The notes below the pieces were generated by a model, which worked only from the letters and a program-made list of their open reading frames with translations, was not told where the DNA came from and searched no databases. A stretch of DNA of 64,000 nucleotides from DATBLE01 sp963764565 (lineage in GTDB: Bacteria > Actinomycetota > Thermoleophilia > Gaiellales > Gaiellaceae). Numbering within the stretch: the stretch's first letter is position 1; the number at the start of each line of letters is the position of its first letter. Position numbers and translations under genes: made by a program. The stretch lies in contig CAVXTD010000008.1 of NCBI GenBank assembly GCA_963764565.1, positions 273,137 to 337,136 on the forward strand, written 5' to 3'. Positions 10,548-19,541 of this stretch are shown here, piece by piece.

Positions 10548-11346
10548 CTAGCGACGCCTGAGCAGGCCGCTGTCGCTTGCCAGCCGCTGGGCGATCGTCA
10601 CCGGGACGATCGTCACGAGCAGGATCAGGAACACGACGACGTTCACCTCGGGAAGCTGCTGGCCGAGTCGAATGTTGCCGAAGATCCAGATCGGCAGCGT
10701 GTTCTGGACGCCGGCGGTGAACGTCGTCACGATCACCTCGTCGAACGAGAGCGCGAACGCCAGCAGGCCGCCGGAGATCAGCGCGGTCGAGATCGCCGGC
10801 AGCGTCACGTACATGAACGTCTGGACGCCGTCCGCGCCGAGGTCCATCGACGCTTCGGCCAGTGAGGTCGGCGTCCGGCGCAGCCGCGCGACGACGTTGT
10901 TGAAGACGATCGACGACGCAGAAGGTGGCGTGGCCGATCACGATCGTCCAGAGGCCGAAGGACTGATGCCAGAACGTGAAGTACGAGTTCAGCGCCATGC
11001 CGGTGATGATCCCGGGGAGCGCAATCGGGAGGACGAACAGGAACGAGATCGCGTTCCGGCCGAAGAACCGGGCACGGTGCAGGCCGAATGCGGCCGCCGT
11101 GCCGAGCACGAGCGCGATCGCCGTCGCGAGCGCACCGGCCTTCAGCGACAGGATCACGGCCTGCTGCATCTCGCCGTTGTGGATCGCAGGGCCGAACCAC
11201 TTCGTCGTCCAGTCGGTGATCGGCCAGCCCTGCACGTTCGAGGCGTTGAAGGCGTAGAGGACGATGATCACGATCGGGATGTGCAGGAACGCGACGACGA
11301 GGGCCGCCCAGGCCCAGAGGCCGAACTTCGTCGCGCGGGACTCCAT
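10548..11346 (-). CDS. potC: Polyamine ABC transporter permease PotC (set 2), frameshift as read
   Basis: Second-set permease of about 265 residues. The N-terminal part has hydrophobic LWAWAALVVAFLHIPIVIIV; the C-terminal part carries the EAA loop near ASMDLGADGVQTFMYVTL. The frames join near 10918 when one CG is restored in GTCGTCGATCGTC (reading VVAIVFNNVV). The ATG shares one base with the potB2 stop (TGATG), which couples translation. With PotA2, PotB2 and PotD2 it forms a second polyamine-type importer encoded in the same operon. Confidence 0.82.
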
Positions 11347-12254
11347 CAGATCGCCTCGAAGGCGCCGGTGCGCTTTGCGAGCGTCAGGTAGATCGCCATC
11401 ACCGCGAGCGGGATGGCCGCGAATGCCGCCGCGAAGGGCAGGTTTCCGGCAGCTCCGAGCCCGGTCGAGTAGACGATGTTGCCGATGAACGTCGAGCCGG
11501 CGCCGCCGACGAGCGTCGGCGTGATGTAGTCGCCGAGCGTGAGCGAGAAGGTGAAGATCGACCCGGCGACGACGCCGGGGATTGCGAGCGGGATGATCAC
11601 GCGCCGAAGGGTCGTGAACCCGCGGGCGCCGAGGTCGCGCGACGCCTCGAGGTAGGAGTCCGGGATCCGCTCGAGCGCCGCGTAGATCGGCAGGATCATG
11701 AACGGCAGCCAGATGTAGGTGAACACGAGCCACATGGCGGTGTTCGAGTAGCCGATGTTCGCGCCCGGCAGGCCGACCTTCCCGAGCGACCAGTTCAGAA
11801 TCCCGTCCTGGGCGAGGATCACCTTCCACGCATACACGCGGACGAGATAGCTCGACCACAGTGGCAGCAGTACGAGGACGAAGAGGAGCGTCCGTACGCG
11901 CGGGGACGCGAGGCGGGCCATGAAGTAGGCGAACGGGAACGCGATCGCCGCGCACGTCGCGGTGACGGCGGCGGCGATCCAGATCGTGCGCCAGATGACG
12001 CCGCGGAACGCGCCGCTCTCGAAGATCTGGCGGAAGTTGTCGAGGTTCCAGGTGTGGACGACCTTCGTCGTGAAGACGTCGATGCCCCAGAAGGCGTAGA
12101 CGAACAGCGCCGCCAGCGAGGCGACGTAGAGCAGGAGCATCCAGCCGAGCGGCGGCGCGAGCAGCGCGGCCGTGCGAAGCCAGGGCAGCCGCCAGCCAAG
12201 CGCCGACAGCTGTCGGCGCTTGGCTGTGAGACCGTCTAGCCGAATGCGCGACAA
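11346..12254 (-). CDS. potB: Polyamine ABC transporter permease PotB (set 2)
   Basis: A 302-residue permease, uninterrupted. Hydrophobic segments begin near residue 28 (TAALLAPPLGWMLLLYV) and the EAA loop is LEASRDLGARGFTTLRRVI. The only plausible start is a TTG at 12254, four bases after the potD2 stop and without a clear ribosome-binding site. The first ~20 codons run through a perfect 34-bp palindrome (12193-12226). Either the protein truly begins with that oddly encoded cytoplasmic tail, or translation starts later and the palindrome is an intercistronic attenuator between the binding-protein and permease genes. Confidence 0.83.
   Translation of the reverse strand: MSRIRLDGLTAKRRQLSALGWRLPWLRTAALLAPPLGWMLLLYVASLAALFVYAFWGIDVFTTKVVHTWNLDNFRQIFESGAFRGVIWRTIWIAAAVTATCAAIAFPFAYFMARLASPRVRTLLFVLVLLPLWSSYLVRVYAWKVILAQDGILNWSLGKVGLPGANIGYSNTAMWLVFTYIWLPFMILPIYAALERIPDSYLEASRDLGARGFTTLRRVIIPLAIPGVVAGSIFTFSLTLGDYITPTLVGGAGSTFIGNIVYSTGLGAAGNLPFAAAFAAIPLAVMAIYLTLAKRTGAFEAI
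12193..12226. repeat. 34-bp perfect palindrome at the potD2/potB2 junction
   Basis: CAGCCAAGCGCCGACAG is followed with no spacer by its exact reverse complement, giving 17-bp arms. In RNA it would form a very stable hairpin, reduced only by the few bases needed for a loop. It lies 33 bases after the potD2 stop, inside the apparent N-terminal coding region of potB2. In binding-protein-dependent transport operons a hairpin after the binding-protein gene often lowers expression of the permeases; that role is inferred here. Confidence 0.7.
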
Positions 12255-12258
12255 ACGG

Positions 12259-13406
12259 CTACGAGATGACCTGGTTCCAGGCCGTCACCCACTTCGAGTA
12301 GTCCATGCAGTCCTTCTTGCCGTTGCCGCAGTCGGCGAGCGGCGTCTTCCAGAACTTGATGGACGCGTAGAACGACTCCGGCGCGTTCGCGTGGTACGCG
12401 GCGCAGGAGCCCTTTGACAGCTTGTCCATCTCCTTGCAGGCGAGCTTGTTCACCGGGGTCTCACCCCAGGTGACGCCCTGGAGCGCCTGCACCTTCGGCG
12501 CGGAGATGTACTGGTACCAGAGGTACGCGCACTCCGGGTGCTTCGCCTTCGCCGAGAGCATCCAGGTGTCCAGCCAGCCGGTCGCTCCCTCCTTCGGGAT
12601 GACCTCCTTGACCGGTGCCTTGGCCGCCTGCAGCTGGCCGGTCGTGTACGGCCACGACGCACCGATCGTGACGTCGCCGTTCTTGAACAGGCTGATCTCG
12701 TCCGAGGCCAGGCCCCAGTACTTCTTCACGAGCGGGCGCTGCTTCTTCAGCAGCGAGATCGCCGCGTTGAACTGGGTCGTGTTCAGCTCGTACGGATCGG
12801 TGATCCCGAGCTTCCGGTCCGTCTTCATCAGGTAGAGCGCCGCGTCGGCAATCTGGATCGGGTTGTTCGGGACGGTGATCTTGCCCTTGAACTTCGGGTC
12901 GTACAGCGCCGACCAGCTCTTGGGGGCGGGCTTCACCTTCTGGGTGTTGTAGAGCAGCGTGTTCGGGCCCCACTGGAGCGAGATCCCGTAGTGCTTGCCC
13001 TTGACGGTGTTGCTCGCCGAGGCGACTGGAAGCCCTTGAAGAACTGCTTCCACCCCGGTACGCGGTTGACGTCGACCGCCGCGACGTCGCCGCCGTAGAT
13101 CAGCCGGAGGCTGGCGTCGCCGGACGCGGAGACCATGTCGTACTGGCCGCCGCCGCCCGAGCGCATCAGCGTCACCATCTCGTCCGACGAGCCGGCGTAC
13201 TTCGCCTGCACCTTGCAACCGCTCTGCTGCTCGAACGGCTTCACCCACTTCGCGTCGAGGTATCCCTCCCACGCGATCATCGTCAGCTTTCCCTCGCCCT
13301 TTCCGGAGGCCGTCGTGACCTCCGACTTCCCGACGCCTGCCGCCGGAATGGCGAGAGCAGCGACGACCGCAACCAGCACTGCGTGACGCGGACGGAGCTT
13401 CCTCAT
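12259..13406 (-). CDS. potD: Polyamine-binding protein PotD (set 2), frameshift as read
   Basis: Extracytoplasmic solute-binding protein of about 380 residues with a classical signal (MRKLRPRHAVLVAVVAALAI). The mature protein begins near KLTMIAWEGYLDAKWVKPF, a PotD-like start. The C-terminal region has paired cysteines (SKGSCAAYHA and ADCGNGKKDC) also found in the third PotD-like protein at 14842, so those two are closer to each other than to PotD1. The frame changes near 13030 and is best explained by a single missing base there. The ATG overlaps the potA2 stop by four bases. Confidence 0.82.
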
Positions 13407-14461
13407 GCTCGGTTCTCCTTTCCCTTCGGGTCGTCGATGACGACGGTGTTGTCGGGACTCCACGCGAGACGGACGCGGCGGCCCTCCTCCTCGAGCGTGT
13501 CCGCCGAGGAGCGTTCGACGTTCTGCCTCAGGACGGTGAGCGTTCCGCCGCCGTCCAGTTCGACCACGTAGCGGGTGACGGCGCCGGCATAGACGACCTC
13601 GGTGATCGTGCCCGGCTCCCCCTCGGCGCTCTCCGGCAGCATCTCGATCTTCTCCGGCCGCACAGCGACGCGCGTCCCGTCCCGCTCCAGCACGTTCGAG
13701 ATGCCGACGAAGCCGGCGACGAACTCGTTGACCGGCCGCTCGTAGACGTCCGCCGGCCTGCCGATCTGCTCGATCCGGCCCTTGTTGAAGACGGCGATCC
13801 GATCGCTCATCGTCAGGGCCTCCTCCTGGTCGTGGGTCACGTAGACGAACGTGATCCCGACCTCCTGCTGGATGCGCTTCAGCTCGATCTGCATCTCCTG
13901 CCGGAGCTTGAGGTCGAGGGCGCCGAGCGGCTCGTCGAGGAGCAGCACTTCCGGGTGGTTGACGATCGCCCGCGCCAGCGCGATGCGCTGACGCTGCCCG
14001 CCGGAGAGCTGGACGGGCTTGCGGGAGCCGTACTCCTCGAGCTGAACGAGGGAGAGTGCGTCCTCGGCTCTGGCCCTTCGCTCACCGCGCCTGACCCCCT
14101 TCACCTTGAGGCCGTACTCGACGTTCTCGAAGACGGTCATGTGCGGGAAGAGCGCGTAATCCTGGAAGACCGTGTTCACCTCCCGAGCGTAGGGCGGACG
14201 CCGCGTGACGTCCTCGCCGCGGAGTCGGACGGTGCCGGAGTCGGGCCGTTCGAAGCCGGCGATGATTCTCAGCATCGTCGTCTTGCCGGAGCCGGACGGG
14301 CCGAGCATGGTGAAGAACTCGCCGCGCTCGACCTCGAGATCGACCGAGTCGACCGCGACGACGTCGCCGTAGGTCTTGCGGATTCCGGTCAGGGTGACGT
14401 CCGGCTTCGAGACCGGCGCCCCCGTCCGCGCCGGTGGCCTAAGCGCCGGCTCGGTCGGCAT
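13403..14461 (-). CDS. potA: Polyamine ABC transporter ATPase PotA (set 2)
   Basis: Complete ATPase of about 352 residues from the ATG at 14461. Walker A GPSGSGKT, signature LSGGQRQR, Walker B LLLDEPLGALD and switch His THDQEEALT are all intact, with a TOBE-like C-terminus (VAVRPEKIEML). The start overlaps the end of the truncated aminotransferase by 23 bases, and the stop overlaps potD2 by four. It energises the second importer. Its sequence differs clearly from PotA1, so the two sets are not a recent duplication. Confidence 0.9.
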   Translation of the reverse strand: MPTEPALRPPARTGAPVSKPDVTLTGIRKTYGDVVAVDSVDLEVERGEFFTMLGPSGSGKTTMLRIIAGFERPDSGTVRLRGEDVTRRPPYAREVNTVFQDYALFPHMTVFENVEYGLKVKGVRRGERRARAEDALSLVQLEEYGSRKPVQLSGGQRQRIALARAIVNHPEVLLLDEPLGALDLKLRQEMQIELKRIQQEVGITFVYVTHDQEEALTMSDRIAVFNKGRIEQIGRPADVYERPVNEFVAGFVGISNVLERDGTRVAVRPEKIEMLPESAEGEPGTITEVVYAGAVTRYVVELDGGGTLTVLRQNVERSSADTLEEEGRRVRLAWSPDNTVVIDDPKGKENRA

Positions 14462-14801
14462 CGACGAGCGACTCCTCGAGGATGTCGAGGCCCCGCTCGA
14501 TCTCCTCTTCGGTGGCGAGGATCGGAACCATGATCCGGATGACGTTTCCGTAGACGCCGCAGGCGAGCAACACCAGCCCGCGCTCACGCGCGCGGGCAGT
14601 CGTTGCGGCTGCGCGTGCCGGGGTGCGGTCGGCGAACTCCACTGCGAGCATCGGGCCCAGCCCGCGGATCTCGCCGACCGAGTCGAGGCGGGCCGCGACC
14701 GTTTCGAGCCGGCGGGTCGAAACGCCACGCGCCACGTACCGCTCGCGGGCCGCGAGGATGCGGTCGGTCTCGGTCTGCTGCTGGAGCGACAAGGGGGACA
14801 C
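14439..14801 (-). pseudogene. Class III aminotransferase with the catalytic core deleted
   Basis: A 120-codon frame that starts like a GABA-type aminotransferase (TETDRILAARERYVARGVS) and jumps straight to the family's C-terminal domain (GEIRGLGPMLAVEF, then IRIMVPILATEEEIERGLDIL). Roughly 300 internal residues, including the Asp and Lys that hold PLP, are missing, yet the frame remains open across the join. It cannot be an active transaminase. It is the first gene of the minus-strand operon and sits directly behind a good promoter, so it may be kept as a leader that couples translation into potA2. An assembly collapse between paralogues is the main alternative. Confidence 0.7.
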
Positions 14802-14804
14802 GAG

Positions 14805-14833
14805 ATTATCCCGCTCCGCCGTCACGCGTTCAA
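14805..14833 (-). promoter_or_regulatory. Sigma-70-type promoter for the 12-gene polyamine operon
   Basis: On the minus strand TTGAAC and GATAAT are separated by exactly 17 bases, and the next gene begins within 4-13 bases (GTG at 14801 or TTG at 14792), so the transcript would be almost leaderless. Every gene from 14801 down to 2475 is on the same strand with overlaps or short gaps, so this promoter could drive the whole set. Confidence 0.6.
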
Positions 14834-14841
14834 CGAGGCTC

Positions 14842-15942
14842 CTAGCCGGAGCGGATCTGCGCCCAGGCGTCCGACCACTCGAACCAGTCGGCGCACGCCT
14901 GCCCGCGCGCATCGTGGCAGTCGTGCTGGGGCGTCCGCCAGAACGCGAATCGCGACCACCAGGACTCGTCGCCGGCGTGTACCGCGGCGCAGTCCATGTA
15001 GGCGCAGGCCGCGGGCGTGGCGGGCGCCTCGGCCAGGTAGCGGGCGGACGCCGCATTCGCCTTCGGCGAGACGATGTAGTCGAGCCAGCGGTACATGCAG
15101 CCCGGGTGGCGGCCGCGTGCGAGCAGCAGCCAAGATGCCGAGCGCGCCGTCCCGCCCCGCGGCGTCGCAGTGGCGACGGGAACCTCGTCCGAGCGCAGCA
15201 GCGAGGCGAGCCTCGGTGTCGCCTCGCCGACGAGGGCGTTCCCGCCGGTGTAGTCGGCAAGCGCGCGCGTCAGGTCCTGCCAGTAGATACCAGCGTACGC
15301 TCGCTGCTCTGCCGCCAGCCGGACGACAGCGCGAAACTGCTTCGTGTCGAGCTCGTACGGGTTCCGGTAGCCGAGGCGGATCGCGGCATTCACGAGCGTG
15401 ATCGCCGCGTCGTACAGCCCGATCCGACCGGCGTAACGGGTCCCGAACAGAACGCGCCAGCCGGCCGGGTCGGGCCGGACACGGTCGGTGCGCCAGAGCA
15501 GAAGGTCGGCGCCGCGGCCGTGCGGAATCCCCATCACCTTGCCGTTCTCGATGTTCTGCGGCAGCTGCTTCAGCGCCGGATAGACCGAGGCGTAGTTCGG
15601 GATCAGCCGCGTGTCCAGCGGTATGACCTCGTGGCCGCCGGTCAGCACCTGCGTGACGTCACCGAACGCGGCGACGCCGTCGTAGTGACCGTGTGCGACC
15701 ACGTCCAGCAGCTCGGTCGAGCTGCGCACCGTGCGCACGTGCACCTTGCAGCCGGTCGACTGCACGAACGGCGTCACCCAGTTCACGCGCGGGTCGTCGC
15801 CGCCCGCCTCGGCGTACCCCGGAAATGCGACGAGGTCGAGACTGCCCTCCGCCGGCGGCAAGCCGCGGCGGGTCTGGCCGGCGGCTGTGCCGAGGCAGGC
15901 GACGACGAGTCCGAGCGCGATCGGCAAGAGTCGGCGGGGCAC
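14842..15942 (-). CDS. Orphan PotD-like extracytoplasmic solute-binding protein
   Basis: A third PotD-family binding protein, about 366 residues from the GTG at 15942. This start gives a compact signal (RRLLPIALGLVVACLGTAAG) and avoids running into the divergent gene at 15962. The mature part has the PotD-like LDLVAFPGYAE start, and the C-terminus shares the cysteine pattern of PotD2 (AACAYMDCAA and HDCHDARGQAC). No permease or ATPase accompanies it, so it may feed the second importer with another amine or act as a sensor. It ends just before the promoter of the polyamine operon. Confidence 0.75.
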   Translation of the reverse strand: MPRRLLPIALGLVVACLGTAAGQTRRGLPPAEGSLDLVAFPGYAEAGGDDPRVNWVTPFVQSTGCKVHVRTVRSSTELLDVVAHGHYDGVAAFGDVTQVLTGGHEVIPLDTRLIPNYASVYPALKQLPQNIENGKVMGIPHGRGADLLLWRTDRVRPDPAGWRVLFGTRYAGRIGLYDAAITLVNAAIRLGYRNPYELDTKQFRAVVRLAAEQRAYAGIYWQDLTRALADYTGGNALVGEATPRLASLLRSDEVPVATATPRGGTARSASWLLLARGRHPGCMYRWLDYIVSPKANAASARYLAEAPATPAACAYMDCAAVHAGDESWWSRFAFWRTPQHDCHDARGQACADWFEWSDAWAQIRSG

Positions 15943-15961
15943 AGCGCTACGGTAGACGGCC

Positions 15962-16486
15962 GTGGCCCGCAGGATCGCGGTGATGGGTTCGAGCTGCTCC
16001 GGCAAGACGACGCTTGCCGGGCAGCTCGCCGAGCGGCTCGGCGTTCCTCACCTCGAGCTCGACGCCTTGCATCACGGGCCGAACTGGGTCGAGGCGACCG
16101 CAGAGGAGCTGCGGTCGAGAGTGGAGGCGGAGCTCCCGGATGCGGGCTGGGTGACCTGCGGCAACTACATGGGCAAGCTGGACACGTGGCTGATCGACCA
16201 GGCGGACACGATCGTCTGGCTCGACCTGCCGCTGAGGACGCTCCTGGGGCGGATGTGGCGGCGGACGCGGTCGCGGATCCGTGACGGCGTCGAGCTCTGG
16301 GGAACGGGAAACCGCGAGTCGTGGCGGAGCTTCCTCCTGTCGCCGGACGGCTTGCTCTGGTTCACCCTGCGCAACTATCGCCGCAGGCGGCGCGAGTGGC
16401 CTGAGCGCTTCGACGGACGGAACGTCGTACGGCTCCGGTCAGCCGAGCAGGTCGACGCCTGGCTCGCCGGCCAGGAGCGGGGGTGA
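15962..16486 (+). CDS. P-loop kinase, adenylate kinase/topology-modulation (FlaR-like) family
   Basis: A 174-residue P-loop protein with Walker A GSSCSGKT (residues 9-16) and a hydrophobic strand followed by an Asp (TIVWLDLP). The arginine-rich stretches WRRTRSRIRD and RNYRRRRREW may form the lid. It matches the small adenylate-kinase-like proteins often named DNA topology modulation protein; their true substrate is not established. The start is GTG at 15962, 19 bases from the divergent PotD-like gene. It ends one base before the stop of the convergent cyclic-di-GMP gene. Confidence 0.75.
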   Translation: MARRIAVMGSSCSGKTTLAGQLAERLGVPHLELDALHHGPNWVEATAEELRSRVEAELPDAGWVTCGNYMGKLDTWLIDQADTIVWLDLPLRTLLGRMWRRTRSRIRDGVELWGTGNRESWRSFLLSPDGLLWFTLRNYRRRRREWPERFDGRNVVRLRSAEQVDAWLAGQERG

Positions 16487-16487
16487 G

Positions 16488-18491
16488 TCAGGCCGCGGCC
16501 TCGGCGCCGGCCCAGGCCGGCGACGGGCCGGGCTCCGCCCGGGCGCAGAACACCCTTACGACCTCCGGATCGAACTGAGTTCCGGCGCAGCGGCGCAGCT
16601 CGGCGAGAGCCTCCTCCCTGGTGACCGCAAGACGATACGGCCGCGGCGACGTCATCGCCGAGAACGCGTCGCACACGGCGATGATCCGGGCTGCGGGCGG
16701 GATCTCTGCGTCGACCAGGCCGTCGGGGTAGCCGTCGCCGTCCCACCGCTCGTGGGTTGCGCGCACGATCGCGGCGACGCCCTTCCAGGCGGACGCCGCC
16801 GAGAGGATGCGTTCGCCGATCACCGTGTGCTCCTTGACGAACGCCCACTCGTCGACGTCCAGCGGCCCGGGCTTCTCGAGGACGTCGTCCGGGATTGCGA
16901 GCTTGCCGACGTCGTGCAGGCGGGCCGCGAGCTTCAGCTCCTCCAGCTTGGCTTCGGTGAGACCGAAAGCCTCGCCGACGGCGCCCGCGGTCTCGGCGAC
17001 GCTCTGGACGTGCTCGCGCAGGCCGGGCTGCCGCTCGTAGAGCGCCTGGAGCAGGACCTCCTGCGGGCTTCCCCGACGACCGGCCTCGCGCTTCTGCACG
17101 TACAGCCGCTGATCGGCGAGGCGGAGGGCATCGCTCGGCGTCACCGCTTCTTCGGGGACGACGACGGCGCCGAACGAGGTCGTGACCAGGAACCCCTCGC
17201 CCTTCTCGCTGAGCGCAGATGCGGCTGCGTCGAGAAAGGCGCCGGTTCCGGTTGCGCCGTCGGCGAGGATGCAGAACTCGTCGCCGCCGAGCCGGTACGA
17301 GGATCCAACTGGGGCGACGACCGCCTCGAGATTCTTCGCCAGCCGGGCCAGGAGCGCGTCGCCCGCCGGGTGCCCGAACGTGTCGTTGTAGAGCTTGAAG
17401 CCGTCCAGGTCGAAGATCGCGAGCAGGCACGGCTCGGCCTCGGCGCCTGCCTCCAGCGCATGCGCGAGGTCGGAGACGAGCTTGCGCCGGTTTCCAAGGC
17501 CGGTCAGGGCGTCGGTGACGGCCTGCGTGCGCATCAGATCGAGGATGGCTGCGTTCTGGCGGAAGGTCATGCCCGTGCGCACGATCACAGTGATGATCGT
17601 CGCGCCGGCAAGGCTGGCCGCCAGGAAGTTCACGGGATGGAAATGGTCGTAGGTGAAGATCCCGAGGCCGATCAATCCGCAGGTGAGCGGCGTGGCGAGC
17701 AGCGGCCGCCCCGCGAGCTCGACGGACGAGCGGCGAGGCGTCTGCCAGGCGGCGGCCGAGAGCAGCAGCATCGACGCGGGCCAGAGGGCGTCCAGGATGG
17801 TGCCCTCGCTGTACGAGTCGGACGCCGTCTGGAAGAGGAAGATCGCGTCGGCGAGCACGGACGCCGCGAGGCCCGCGCCGATCAGCATCCAGGTTCGGTC
17901 AGGCTTCCAGCCGGTCAGGGCGAAGACGCCGACGACGGCGGAGAGCAACAGGATGTCTCCGAGCGGGTAGGCGAGGTTCGTGACGACTACCGCCGCGCTG
18001 CCGTCCGTGCTGCTCAGGACGGCCTCGAACAGGACGGCTGCGCCGAGGGCGGAGCAGGCGACGGCGGCCATCGCGCCGTCGAACCACAGCGAGCGACCGA
18101 ACTCGGAAAGGCGTGCGCGGACGAGCAGCATCAGGGCGACGTAGCACGCCGGGTAGAAGGCGAGATAGAAGCCGTCCGCGACCGACGGGAAGGGCGGTGA
18201 CCCGCCGTAGGCGAAGTCGAACAGGAGCTCGCCGGCCGCCCAGGCGCCGACGGCCACGCTCAGGGCGAGCCAGGCGCCGCGCTCGGCGCGGACGCGCACC
18301 GTACGGATCACGCACGCGGCCAGGCCGAGCAGGATCAGCGCGTTGTAGAGCCACTGGTTGAAGAACGAGTCCAGGCCGATCCGGCCGCCGAGAACGGTGT
18401 GAGCGCCGAAGGCCGCGACCCCGAGAACGGCCACGCGCGTACCAAACGCGGGCAAGCCGCGGCATGGTCGTGCCAGGCACGGACGCCGCAT
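16488..18491 (-). CDS. GGDEF plus HD-GYP cyclic-di-GMP enzyme with membrane sensor domain
   Basis: A 667-residue protein. About 300 N-terminal residues form multiple membrane helices. A GGDEF domain follows (intact GGDEF loop in RLGGDEFCIL, starting near VTDALTGLGNRRKL), then an HD-GYP phosphodiesterase domain (LHDVGKLAIPDDVLEKPG and HERWDGDGYPDG). Both signature motifs look catalytically competent, so it may both make and break cyclic di-GMP, or one domain may act as a regulator. Length and domain order are normal for the family. It is the second cyclic-di-GMP gene in this window, with no effector alongside. Confidence 0.9.
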   Translation of the reverse strand: MRRPCLARPCRGLPAFGTRVAVLGVAAFGAHTVLGGRIGLDSFFNQWLYNALILLGLAACVIRTVRVRAERGAWLALSVAVGAWAAGELLFDFAYGGSPPFPSVADGFYLAFYPACYVALMLLVRARLSEFGRSLWFDGAMAAVACSALGAAVLFEAVLSSTDGSAAVVVTNLAYPLGDILLLSAVVGVFALTGWKPDRTWMLIGAGLAASVLADAIFLFQTASDSYSEGTILDALWPASMLLLSAAAWQTPRRSSVELAGRPLLATPLTCGLIGLGIFTYDHFHPVNFLAASLAGATIITVIVRTGMTFRQNAAILDLMRTQAVTDALTGLGNRRKLVSDLAHALEAGAEAEPCLLAIFDLDGFKLYNDTFGHPAGDALLARLAKNLEAVVAPVGSSYRLGGDEFCILADGATGTGAFLDAAASALSEKGEGFLVTTSFGAVVVPEEAVTPSDALRLADQRLYVQKREAGRRGSPQEVLLQALYERQPGLREHVQSVAETAGAVGEAFGLTEAKLEELKLAARLHDVGKLAIPDDVLEKPGPLDVDEWAFVKEHTVIGERILSAASAWKGVAAIVRATHERWDGDGYPDGLVDAEIPPAARIIAVCDAFSAMTSPRPYRLAVTREEALAELRRCAGTQFDPEVVRVFCARAEPGPSPAWAGAEAAA

Positions 18492-18527
18492 CCATGCGGT
18501 CTCTATCGGCAGCGGGCGGGCCGGAGC

Positions 18528-19541
18528 TTAGGCCGGCGGCGCGACGGCCGGAATGATCTGCGAGCCGTAGGCTCGGAGCGTCTCCTCCTGGCCATGGGTC
18601 ATCAGGTAGATGTTCCACTGGTCGACACCGGCGGCTTCGAGTCGGCGCAGCTTCTCGGCGTGCGCCTCGGCCGGGCCGAGGATGCAGAAGCGCTCGCAGG
18701 TCTCGTCGGTGATCTGGTCGCCGTGCTTCGCGCCCACACGACTGTGCTCGGAGTAGTCGTAGTGCTCGCGTTGCATCCGGGAGACGTAGTCGGTGAGCGC
18801 CGGCGGCAGGTCGGCGGTGTCGTGCTTGGAGAGCACGTCGAAGACGTGGTTCGAGACCATCGCCGGAAACCACCGCACCTGCTCGCAGCCGTCGGCGAGG
18901 TCGTCTGAGACGTGCGCGGGCGCACAGGCGACCACCTTCACCTCGGACGGGTCGCGTCCGGCTTCTGCGGCCGCTCCGCGCACCTGCCCGACGATCCACT
19001 CGACGATCTCGGGGTCGGCGAGCTGGATGATCACGCCGTCGGCGACGCGGCCCGCGATGGAGAGCACCTTCGGCCCGTAGCCGGCGATGTAGAGCGGGAT
19101 CTCCGGCCGGCCCTTCGCCCACTGAAGCTCGATCTCGGTGTCGTTCCACTCGACCGGGCGGCCGTTCATCAGCTCGCGCATCATCCGGCAGGCGGCCTCG
19201 AACTCCGCCACCCTCACCGGCTGCTGGCCGATCACCCGGCGGGCCGAGTCGCCCCGGCCGATCCCCATGACCATCCGGCCGCCGGAGACGTCCTGGAGCG
19301 TCGCGAAGGCACTCGCGGTCACGGTCGGCTCGCGCGTGCCCGGGTTGGTCACGTTCAGGCCGAGCTTCAGCCGCTCGGTGTTCATCGCCGCGAGCGTGAG
19401 CAGCGGGTACGGCTCCTGCCAGAGCACGTGCGAGTCGTACGTCCAGCCGTACTCGAATCCGTTCTGCTCGGCCAGCTGCATCAGCTCGACGAGCCGCTGC
19501 CAGGGTGGGTCGGGGAGGACGGTGACGCCGAAGCTCAACAC
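18528..19541 (-). CDS. LLM-family flavin/F420-dependent oxidoreductase
   Basis: About 337 residues of the bacterial luciferase-like TIM-barrel family, close in style to F420-dependent methylene-tetrahydromethanopterin reductases. Landmarks are GWTYDSHVLWQEPYPLL, LKLGLNVTNPGTREP, GRMVMGIGRGDSARR and LYIAGYGPKVLSIAG. It lies just downstream of an M20 carbamoyl-amino-acid hydrolase on the same strand, so it may act on a related nitrogen compound, but the substrate is unknown. GTG at 19541 fits the family N-terminus (LSFGVTVLPDPP); no ribosome-binding site is visible. Confidence 0.8.
   Translation of the reverse strand: MLSFGVTVLPDPPWQRLVELMQLAEQNGFEYGWTYDSHVLWQEPYPLLTLAAMNTERLKLGLNVTNPGTREPTVTASAFATLQDVSGGRMVMGIGRGDSARRVIGQQPVRVAEFEAACRMMRELMNGRPVEWNDTEIELQWAKGRPEIPLYIAGYGPKVLSIAGRVADGVIIQLADPEIVEWIVGQVRGAAAEAGRDPSEVKVVACAPAHVSDDLADGCEQVRWFPAMVSNHVFDVLSKHDTADLPPALTDYVSRMQREHYDYSEHSRVGAKHGDQITDETCERFCILGPAEAHAEKLRRLEAAGVDQWNIYLMTHGQEETLRAYGSQIIPAVAPPA

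Noticed and set aside
8326..11955. Very long open frame on the minus strand (over 1200 codons)
   Set aside because: It is made of real genes in other frames (potB2, saccharopine dehydrogenase, aldehyde dehydrogenase) plus stretches rich in Arg/Ala/Pro. Long spurious frames are expected at this GC content.
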